Shown here in pieces: positions 6,694-12,532 of a stretch of 12,532 bases of DNA; position 1 is the stretch's first letter; every line of letters begins with the position of its first letter. A program made the translations under genes and the position numbers. The notes below the pieces were generated by a model that worked only from the letters and a program-made list of their open reading frames with translations, was not told the origin of the DNA and made no database searches. This stretch comes from Chloroflexota bacterium (lineage in GTDB: Bacteria; Chloroflexota; UBA4733). The stretch is from the NCBI GenBank assembly GCA_025449435.1, contig JANWJO010000098.1, forward strand, positions 1 to 12,532, in the 5' to 3' direction.

Positions 6694-6898
6694 AACTCCC
6701 CTGTAGTCCCCCTAGCGGCGGGGACGGTCTGCTCGAAGGTGGCCACGATTTCGTAAACCGGCACGACGAGCGTGGCCCATACAGCATGTACCTCCCCTGC
6801 CAGAATAAACCGGGGGCACGCTCTGTCGCGCATTTTCTACGAAGTCCGCGATCGTTCGGCGCAACGTCCCCCAGGCCAAGGGGGACGACAGGGGGGTT
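6694..6898. repeat. 205-bp long-hairpin (MITE-like) palindromic element
   Basis: The two ends are inverted copies: 6694-6713 (AACTCCCCTGTAGTCCCCCT) pairs with 6879-6898 at 18 of 20 positions. Each end also holds its own hairpin: GTCCCC/GGGGAC at 6706-6711/6720-6725 and GTCCCCC/GGGGGAC at 6866-6872/6880-6886. The symmetry continues inward: GATTTCGTA (6747-6755) matches 6838-6846 in 8 of 9, and GAGCGTG (6768-6774) pairs fully with CACGCTC (6817-6823). The centre lies near 6796. No transposase, convincing ORF or clear target duplication is seen. It could be a non-autonomous mobile element, a dispersed intergenic repeat or a structured RNA. It may also end transcription of the cupin gene, though no T-tract follows. 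Only one copy is in the window, so its repetitive nature is inference. Confidence 0.6.
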
Positions 6899-7157
6899 CT
6901 GCCTTTCGCACCCCATCCCCACCTGCGCCACATTCACCCTCCTCTTGCTCCACATGTGGATAAAAGTAAGCATGAGCCTGGAGGAAGAGCCATTAAGGCG
7001 GAGGGGTTGTTCACTGTTTCATCCCTCTCAAAGTGCAAACGTCTTAACTATTCTCGATGAAGTCGATCCACGTAGTACGGTATAACCAACACAGCGGTAG
7101 CATCCTGGCTATCGCCTTTGAGCTCCTCGAAACGCCAAGCGGATATGGAGGCAATCA
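6899..7157. other. Intergenic leader region of the SELENBP1-like gene
   Basis: About 260 bp without a convincing gene. It holds a 12-bp perfect palindrome TCCACATGTGGA (6949-6960). Overlapping it is TGTGGATAA (6955-6963), which reads TTATCCACA on the minus strand, the DnaA-box consensus. TATAAC at 7081-7086 could be a -10 but has no good -35. Beyond these and the ribosome site at 7146-7150 I see nothing. Confidence 0.4.
7146..7150 (+). promoter_or_regulatory. Shine-Dalgarno site deciding a GTG start
   Basis: GGAGG with a 7-nt spacer to GTG 7158. An ATG at 7145 is in another frame, so this site supports the GTG start of the SELENBP1-like protein. Confidence 0.7.
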
Positions 7158-8501
7158 GTGGTCGAGCACGAGCATGCTCAAGCAGAACACCACCAGGTGG
7201 GCTTCGCGTCGCCAGAGGATGCACAGCAAGCGCCGCGTGAAGAGATCGTCTACGTGGCCGCATTGCACACTGGGACTGGCTTTGATGCCCCAGACTACCT
7301 GGGCGTGGTCGATGTGAATCCGGCTTCCGACCAATATGGCACGATTATTCACCAGACACCCATGCCGGGCACCGGCGATGAACTGCACCACTATGGCTGG
7401 CAGGTCTGCAGTAGCGCATGCCACAGCAACATGGAACGCAAGCACATGATCGTGCCGGGCATCAACTCCAGCCGCTTGCATATCGTCGACGTTGGCTCCG
7501 ATCCCAAACATCCCGCGATCGTGAAAGTGATCGACGGCGAAGAATTGAAGCGCAAGACCGGTCTGTCGGCACCACATACCGTGCATTGCATGCCGGGTGA
7601 AATCGTCGTGGTCAGTATGCTGGGCAACGCCAATGGCGACGCACCAGGCGGGTTCATGGTGCTCGACGCCAAGAACTTCGACATCCTTGGCCGCTGGGGA
7701 AAGGACACCAACGGCATGCAGTTCACCTACGATTTCTGGTACTCGCCGCGCCAGAACGCAATGGTCTCCAGTGAATGGGGTGCGCCGAACACCTTCCAGA
7801 AGGGCTTCGACCTGAAGGACGTTTCTGCCGGTAAGTACGGGCATAGCATCCACTTTTGGGACCTCGATGCGCAGCGCGTGACGCAGAGCATCGACCTGGG
7901 CGCTGAAGGCATGATCCCGCTGGAAGTGCGCTGGCTGCACAACCCGGATGCCCAAACTGGTTTCGTAGGCGCTGCGCTGTCCAGTTCCATCTGGCGCTGG
8001 TCGCGCAACGGCGGCAACTGGGGAGTGGAAAAGGTCGTGCAAATTGACCCTGTTGAGACCGCTGGCTGGCCGTTCCCGGTGCCGGGACTGATCACCGACC
8101 TGGTCGTTTCGATGGCCGATCGCTTTTTATACTTGTCCAACTGGCTGCACGGTGACCTGCGCCAGTACGACATCTCCGACCCGGCGCATCCGCGGCTGAG
8201 CGGCCAGGTGTGGCTGGGCGGCGTCATCGGGCATGCCGGTAATGGTGGACGCCACTTCCACGCCGGACCGCAGATGCTGCAACTGAGCATGGACGGTCGC
8301 CGGCTCTACGTCACTAACTCGCTGTACTCGACGTGGGACAACCAGTTCTATCCTGGCATGCACTCCTGGATGCTGAAGCTGGACTGCGCGCCGGAGGGTG
8401 GCATGACGCTCGATGAGCGCTTTATGGTCGATTTTGGTACGGCGCGGGGCCACGAAATCCACTTGCCGGGCGGCGATTGCACCACGGAGATATTCCCCTA
8501 G
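7158..8501 (+). CDS. Selenium-binding protein 1 (SELENBP1/SBP56) family, probable methanethiol oxidase
   Basis: A 447-residue beta-propeller protein closely matching the animal, plant and bacterial SBP56 family. Characterised members oxidise methanethiol to formaldehyde, H2S and H2O2 using copper. Conserved segments: GFASPEDAQQAPREEIVYV (15-33), APDYLGVVDVNP (44-55), DELHHYGWQVCSSAC (74-88, the cysteine motif that is CSSC in human), SAPHTVHC (137-144, candidate metal ligands), YDFWYSPRQNAMVSSEWGAPN (191-211), LSNWLHGDLRQYDISDP (326-342) and HEIHLPGGDC (432-441). No signal peptide is visible, so a cytosolic location is likely, unlike the periplasmic MtoX. The N terminus is His/Glu-rich (residues 3-12). 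It starts at GTG with a strong GGAGG. The loop around 355-370 is shorter than in the human protein. It stands alone after a long intergenic region and ends 6 bp from the convergent ABC-F gene. Confidence 0.93.
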   Translation: MVEHEHAQAEHHQVGFASPEDAQQAPREEIVYVAALHTGTGFDAPDYLGVVDVNPASDQYGTIIHQTPMPGTGDELHHYGWQVCSSACHSNMERKHMIVPGINSSRLHIVDVGSDPKHPAIVKVIDGEELKRKTGLSAPHTVHCMPGEIVVVSMLGNANGDAPGGFMVLDAKNFDILGRWGKDTNGMQFTYDFWYSPRQNAMVSSEWGAPNTFQKGFDLKDVSAGKYGHSIHFWDLDAQRVTQSIDLGAEGMIPLEVRWLHNPDAQTGFVGAALSSSIWRWSRNGGNWGVEKVVQIDPVETAGWPFPVPGLITDLVVSMADRFLYLSNWLHGDLRQYDISDPAHPRLSGQVWLGGVIGHAGNGGRHFHAGPQMLQLSMDGRRLYVTNSLYSTWDNQFYPGMHSWMLKLDCAPEGGMTLDERFMVDFGTARGHEIHLPGGDCTTEIFP

Positions 8502-8507
8502 TTGGAG

Positions 8508-10475
8508 CTAGCCCTCACCGGCGGCTTCCAGCGCGGCTGCTCGTTCAGCCAGCGCTGCCCAGGTGGCCGTGGCTCCTTCCAACGCCTGCACGGCCTCCTG
8601 ATGCTGCCGGATCAGTTCACTGGCGGCGTCACGGTCGCGATACAGCGCAGGATCGGCTATCCGCTCTTCGAATGCATGCACCTCGCGTTCCAGCACCTCC
8701 ACGCGCTGCTCGGCAGTAGCAAGCTGCTGCACTACCGAGCCCTTCTTGTCGGTCTTGGCGGTCGTTGACGGGCGAGCACTTGTGGCCGCAGGCTTGCGTG
8801 CCGGTGGCCGGAATACCCCTGAAGGCCGAGCTGGCGCACCGGATGGCGGCTTGACGCCAGGGCGCCCCGTTTGAGCACCGTTGGCCATGAGTTCGGCGTA
8901 GCCCACATTGTGCAACAGCACCTCGCCAGCGCGCAACTCGATGACGCGATTGGTCACGTGATTTAATAAATGCCGGTCGTGCGTAGACACGATGAAGGAG
9001 CCAGCGTAGTGCGCCAATGCTTCTTCCAACACGTCGCGTGCCGGGATGTCCAGATGGTTGGTGGGCTCATCGAGCAGCAGCACATTGGCAGGTTGCAGCA
9101 ACAACTTGGCTAGGGCGAGCCGGCTGCGCTCGCCACCGGACAGCACGCTAATGTGCTTGAACACGTCTTCGCCGTGAAACAGGAAACGCCCGAGCAAGCT
9201 GCGTACATCCTCTTGAGTCCATCCACGCGGCGCGGCTGCGTATAGTTCGCCGAGCGCTGTGTGACTGGTGTTGAGCGTCTCCGCCTGGTGCTGCGTGTAG
9301 TAGGCGAGCTGGACGTTGTGCCCGTAGGTGATCGTGCCGCCATCGGGTGGCTCGCTGCGCGACAGCAGCCGGAGCAGCGTCGACTTGCCCGATCCGTTCG
9401 GCCCGATCAGCGCCACGCGATCACCACGTTCAAGCGTAAAGGTGACATTGGACAGGACCCGCCGCTTGGGATACGACTTTGTCACGTTCTTGATCAGCAA
9501 CGTCTCCCGACCACTGGGCGTGGCGGGCGGGAACTTGAATGCGACGGGCCGGCCCGGTTTGTCGGGTGCGTCGATCCGCTCGATCTTATTAATCATCTTT
9601 TCCCGGCTCTGGGTCGCACGGGTCTTGCTCGGCGTCGCTCGAAAGCGGTCGATGAAGGCCTGCTGCTTCTGGATATACTCTTGCTGGCGCTCGTGCGCCT
9701 TGAGTTGCAGGTCCTGCTGCTCTTGCTTCTGCTGTAAAAAGCTGGAGTAATTTCCAACCCAGCTTGTGACCTCGGCGCGCTCCAACTCAAGAATGCGGGT
9801 ACACACTTCGTCGAGAAACCAGCGGTCGTGAGAGACGATCAGGAGTGCGCCTCGGTAGGTCTTGAGGTAGCCTGCGAGCCATTCCACGGTCTGCAGGTCG
9901 AGATGATTGGTCGGTTCATCGAGTAACAGCAAGTTCGGCGCTTGCAGGAGGAGCTTGGCGAAGCCCACACGCATCTGCCAGCCACCGCTGAGCTCACTCA
10001 CCGGTCGGTCGAGCTGGTCGAGCGGGAACCCCATGCCAGCAACGACCTTGCCGATTTCGGTCTCCATGGTGTAGCCACCGAGGCGCTCAAAGTCGTGGCG
10101 CAGGCGCTCGATGTCTTTCACGAGCAGTGAGATGGCTTCGGGGCTGTGAGCAGCCGCTAGTGCCTCTTCCTGTGCGTGCAACTGTTGCTCGGTGGCAGAC
10201 AGTTCAACAAAGGCCGACCGCAACTCGTCGCGCAAGGTGTTCTGGCTATCAACCGTTAGGTCTTGAGCCAGATATCCCATTGTCGTGCCGGCAACCAGCG
10301 CGATTGTGCCACTGCGAGGCTGCTCTTGGCCCAGAATCAGCCGCAGCAGGCTGGTTTTCCCGGTACCGTTGCGACCGACCAGCCCAACGCGCTCGCGCGG
10401 GTTGACCTGAAAGGTCACCCCTTGCAGGAGGTCCTGATGGCCATAGGTGAGGTAGACGTTAGTGAGCGTGAGCAT
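8508..10475 (-). CDS. ABC-F family ATPase (ribosome-associated type)
   Basis: A 655-residue protein with two ABC ATPase domains and no membrane segment, as in the ABC-F group that acts on the ribosome (EttA, Uup, YheS, resistance proteins). Domain 1: Walker A GRNGTGKT (34-41), signature LSGGW (162-166), Walker B LLLLDEPTNHLD (182-193), switch SHD (215-217). The charged, Gln-rich interdomain linker (about 245-310) carries KTRATQSREK. Domain 2: Walker A GPNGSGKS (358-365), LSGGER (445-450), LLLDEPTNHLD (466-476). An Ala/Pro/Lys-rich stretch (536-579) leads to a C-terminal coiled coil (580-652), which favours a Uup/YheS-type protein over EttA. Signature 1 has W in place of the usual E/Q, which is common in this family. 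ATG 10475 is directly before the fold; the ribosome site is weak. It lies 16 bp behind the transcarbamylase gene, so it probably belongs to the same operon. Confidence 0.93.
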   Translation of the reverse strand: MLTLTNVYLTYGHQDLLQGVTFQVNPRERVGLVGRNGTGKTSLLRLILGQEQPRSGTIALVAGTTMGYLAQDLTVDSQNTLRDELRSAFVELSATEQQLHAQEEALAAAHSPEAISLLVKDIERLRHDFERLGGYTMETEIGKVVAGMGFPLDQLDRPVSELSGGWQMRVGFAKLLLQAPNLLLLDEPTNHLDLQTVEWLAGYLKTYRGALLIVSHDRWFLDEVCTRILELERAEVTSWVGNYSSFLQQKQEQQDLQLKAHERQQEYIQKQQAFIDRFRATPSKTRATQSREKMINKIERIDAPDKPGRPVAFKFPPATPSGRETLLIKNVTKSYPKRRVLSNVTFTLERGDRVALIGPNGSGKSTLLRLLSRSEPPDGGTITYGHNVQLAYYTQHQAETLNTSHTALGELYAAAPRGWTQEDVRSLLGRFLFHGEDVFKHISVLSGGERSRLALAKLLLQPANVLLLDEPTNHLDIPARDVLEEALAHYAGSFIVSTHDRHLLNHVTNRVIELRAGEVLLHNVGYAELMANGAQTGRPGVKPPSGAPARPSGVFRPPARKPAATSARPSTTAKTDKKGSVVQQLATAEQRVEVLEREVHAFEERIADPALYRDRDAASELIRQHQEAVQALEGATATWAALAERAAALEAAGEG

Positions 10476-10491
10476 TGGTAGCGAACAGTTC

Positions 10492-11385
10492 CTAACCCCG
10501 GCCGAGCAGCGCGGTGAGCACCGCCTCGCGCACCCACAGCCCGTTGCGTGCTTGGAGAAAATACGCGGACCGGACGTGAGAGTCGAGGTCGCGTGGGAGT
10601 TCCGGACCGCGCGGCAACGGGTGCAACAACATCAGGTCCTGATTCACACGGACGGCAGTGCGGATGCTGCTAGCCACCGTAGCGGACCACTCATTTGATC
10701 CCAGCGACCCTGGGACGACGTAAATCGCGGATAAGGCCCTGGCGTGATCAGCGAGCGTTTCGATAGGCTGTTCCTGCACGCGCATTGGCAGCACAGGTTG
10801 GCGACCGTTACTGAACCACGTGACACGCACCTCGGGGAACGCATCAAATGCGGCCAGCAGTGAGCACAGTTCGCGGCTGGCCAGCGTATCGGCCACCAGG
10901 CCAACGTGCAGCGACGCCCAGGTCCCGAACGCCTGCCGCAGCGTATACATGTCGGCCAACGCTTGCGTGGGATGCTCGCCGAACATCAATCCACCATTGA
11001 TCACGGGAATGCGGCAGGTGGCGGATAGCTCCCCTGATGAAGGCGACCACGCGTGCCGTATGACTAGACAACTGCACAAGAGGTCGACCGACTGCACGAT
11101 GTCGGTGATGGCCTCCGGCGACCCTCTGCTGTCACCTGCTGCGAGGAGGTCGATCACATGCCCGCCCAGTCGCAAGGCAGCGGAGTGGAAGCTACTGCGG
11201 GTGCGCACCGATGGCGACGAGAAGAGCAGGCCAACGACAGTGCCAGTCAGCGTCTGCGGAGCTCCATCCAACCCTTGATTTTCGAGGGTGCCGGCGAGAT
11301 CGAGCAACCGCTCGATGCCAATGCGCTGCAGGGCGCTCATGGTCAGCAAATGCGGCGGCATGCGCCAGGGCACTGTTACACCCAT
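10492..11385 (-). CDS. Atypical aspartate/ornithine carbamoyltransferase superfamily protein
   Basis: A 297-residue transcarbamylase-fold protein, slightly shorter than E. coli PyrB (311). The carbamoyl-phosphate side is well kept: SVRTR (59-63, PyrB STRTR), RH (110-111, R105), HPTQ (138-141, H134/Q137), R171 (R167) and HPLPR (255-259), followed by YFLQARNGLWVREAVL, close to the PyrB C-terminal helix. The acceptor side differs: the 80s loop reads GDSRGSPE with no lysine aligned to K84, and the 240s loop has YVVPGSLGSNEW where PyrB has TRVQKER, so R229 and Q231 seem absent. It may use an acceptor other than aspartate, or be a divergent ATCase. No pyrimidine gene is beside it. ATG 11385 shares one base with the rarA stop (TGATG), implying coupled translation. 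The ABC-F gene follows. Confidence 0.82.
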   Translation of the reverse strand: MGVTVPWRMPPHLLTMSALQRIGIERLLDLAGTLENQGLDGAPQTLTGTVVGLLFSSPSVRTRSSFHSAALRLGGHVIDLLAAGDSRGSPEAITDIVQSVDLLCSCLVIRHAWSPSSGELSATCRIPVINGGLMFGEHPTQALADMYTLRQAFGTWASLHVGLVADTLASRELCSLLAAFDAFPEVRVTWFSNGRQPVLPMRVQEQPIETLADHARALSAIYVVPGSLGSNEWSATVASSIRTAVRVNQDLMLLHPLPRGPELPRDLDSHVRSAYFLQARNGLWVREAVLTALLGRG

Positions 11386-12532
11386 CAGATGGACGCCCCG
11401 CGTTCCACGGCGTCTGCGGCCGCTTCATGCACGCTGCCATTCGCGCTGGCGTTGCCACGAGCACGAGCTCTGAGCACCGCGATGCGCTCGCTGTGGCGAG
11501 CTTCCCAGCCATAGGTCGACGGCGTGTAATATGTCTTGGCCTGGAGTTCCCGTGGCAAGTACCCCTGTTGCACCACCCCATGCGGGAAGTCGTGCGGATA
11601 CTTGTAGCCTCGACCGTATCCTTGGGCGCGGTCAAGTCCGGTTGTCGCGTTACGTAGGTGCAGCGGCACTGGCAGGGCCAGCGAGTTCTTTACGTCGGCG
11701 AGGGCAGCCTGGTAGGCGGTGAGGGCCGTGTTGCTCTTCGGTGCGACGGCTAAATACAGGGTCGCTTCGCTGAGCGGCAGATAGCCCTCCGGCATGCCGA
11801 TGAATTGCACCGCCTGCTGCGCCGCCACGGCGAGGGTGAGCGCCATCGGATCTGCCAGCCCGATATCTTCAGCGGCCAGGATGACGAGGCGGCGTGCTAC
11901 AAACTCCGGCGGCTCACCTGCCTCAAGGATGCGCGCCAGCCAGTATACGGCTGCATCAGGGTCCGACCCGCGCACACTCTTGATAAACGCGGAGATCACC
12001 TGGTAATGCTGATCGCCGTGCGTGTCATATAGCAGCGCTGGCGCCTGTAACGCGTCTTCAATGACATCTTTGGTAATTGGTAAGGTTGGGCCGGTCGGGC
12101 TGGTGACGGCGCCTGCAGCGAGTTCAAGTGCGGTGAGTGCCACGCGAGCATCGCCGCCGCTGGCATCGACGAGACGAGCCAGCGCCTCTGGCTCCAGCAC
12201 GACGCCAAGGCTGCCCAGGCCGCGCGACGTATCCCTAAGTGCGCGTTCGATCAGCGTGTGCATTTCTGCACGGTTGAGCGCATCCAGCCGGAACGGGCGG
12301 CAGCGCGACATGAGCGCCGCGTTGACGCTGAAGCTGGGGTTCTCGGTGGTCGCGCCGATCAGGGTGAGCAATCCCTGCTCGACGGCTGGCAGCACAGCAT
12401 CCTGCTGTGTCTTGTTGAAGCGATGAATTTCATCGATGAACAGAATGGTGCGCCGGCCCTGAGTGCGCGCGACGCGTGCCGATACAGCTGCTTTGCGCAG
12501 ATCGGCAACTCCGGCGCTTACGGCACTCATAC
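11385..12532 (-). CDS. rarA: Replication-associated recombination protein A (RarA/MgsA), N-terminus cut by window edge
   Basis: An AAA+ ATPase that acts at stalled replication forks with SSB and the recombination machinery. About 382 codons are present; the Walker A region lies beyond the window. Visible: MSAVSAGVADLR (fitting the internal SAVxxGVxDLR segment of RarA, so this Met is not the start), Walker B ILFIDEIHRFNKTQQDAVLP, sensor 1 LIGATTENPSF, and SRCRPFRL with candidate arginine-finger residues. The tetramerisation and C-terminal domain includes SAFIKSVRGSDPDAAVYWLA and YKYPHDFPHGVVQQGYLP, then YYTPSTYGWEARHSER, all typical of RarA. The last 30 residues (RARARGNASANGSVHEAAADA onward) are a poorly conserved Ala-rich tail. 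The stop overlaps the transcarbamylase ATG by one base. Family lengths of about 440 suggest some 60-70 residues are missing. Confidence 0.95.
   Translation of the reverse strand, partial: MSAVSAGVADLRKAAVSARVARTQGRRTILFIDEIHRFNKTQQDAVLPAVEQGLLTLIGATTENPSFSVNAALMSRCRPFRLDALNRAEMHTLIERALRDTSRGLGSLGVVLEPEALARLVDASGGDARVALTALELAAGAVTSPTGPTLPITKDVIEDALQAPALLYDTHGDQHYQVISAFIKSVRGSDPDAAVYWLARILEAGEPPEFVARRLVILAAEDIGLADPMALTLAVAAQQAVQFIGMPEGYLPLSEATLYLAVAPKSNTALTAYQAALADVKNSLALPVPLHLRNATTGLDRAQGYGRGYKYPHDFPHGVVQQGYLPRELQAKTYYTPSTYGWEARHSERIAVLRARARGNASANGSVHEAAADAVERGASI

Noticed and set aside
6955..6963. Perfect DnaA-box consensus (TTATCCACA on the minus strand)
   Set aside because: It is a single copy with no AT-rich region, no further boxes and no dnaA/dnaN nearby. 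About 0.1 such match is expected by chance in a window of this size, so an origin is not supported.
6594..7085. 163-codon plus-strand open frame across the palindromic element
   Set aside because: It overlaps the end of the cupin gene, runs through the hairpin element and has low-complexity Pro/Arg/Ser composition. The palindrome itself keeps frames open on both strands.
7155..8042. 295-codon minus-strand open frame
   Set aside because: It is antisense to the SELENBP1-like gene, which matches its family throughout, and it is a by-product of high G+C codon use.
12525..12532. ATG near the right edge as the rarA start
   Set aside because: The sequence after it corresponds to an internal RarA segment just before Walker B, and Walker A is missing, so the gene continues past the window.

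Overview
This is a G+C-rich bacterial chromosomal window holding about ten full genes and two partial ones. They are tightly packed, with little space between convergent genes. No rRNA, tRNA, CRISPR array, transposase or phage gene is visible. The gene mix (GH99-like hydrolase, Gfo/Idh oxidoreductase, mandelate-racemase-type enolase enzyme, SELENBP1-type protein, HIT protein with the HLHEHIVPRWNGDTNFM signature) suggests a free-living heterotroph. Chloroflexota is my best guess from general resemblance, but the window contains no phylogenetic marker that settles it.

Left part (1-4003), probable sugar catabolism. The 3' end of a GH99/GH71-like hydrolase gene (3-203) is followed by a Gfo/Idh/MocA oxidoreductase (314-1345), both on the plus strand. 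Facing them is a minus-strand pair, an aldo-keto reductase (1840-2802) overlapping coaD (1350-1850), the pantetheine-phosphate adenylyltransferase of CoA synthesis. Divergent from the reductase is an enolase-superfamily sugar-acid dehydratase or racemase (2918-4003). An aldose dehydrogenase next to an acid-sugar dehydratase fits an oxidative, non-phosphorylative sugar pathway.

Middle part (4034-6679). A minus-strand operon has a class III aminotransferase (4526-5875) followed by a HIT-family nucleotide hydrolase or transferase (4034-4519). A 190-bp divergent intergenic region holds a near-perfect 20-bp dyad. Beyond it lie a 58-residue single-pass membrane protein (6066-6242) and a cupin (6269-6679) on the plus strand.

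Region 6680-7157 is non-coding. It holds a 205-bp element (6694-6898) whose two halves pair along their length, so it could fold into one long imperfect hairpin. It resembles a MITE or a structured intergenic repeat.

Right part (7158-12532). A SELENBP1/methanethiol-oxidase-type protein (plus strand, GTG start) converges on a minus-strand operon: rarA (partial) > an atypical aspartate-carbamoyltransferase-like protein > an ABC-F ATPase. rarA and the transcarbamylase share one base (TGATG). The transcarbamylase keeps the carbamoyl-phosphate pocket but appears to lack the residues that bind aspartate in PyrB.

Most genes are ordinary families. The best candidates for something undescribed are the long-hairpin element, the unusual transcarbamylase, and the dyad with its membrane-peptide/cupin pair.
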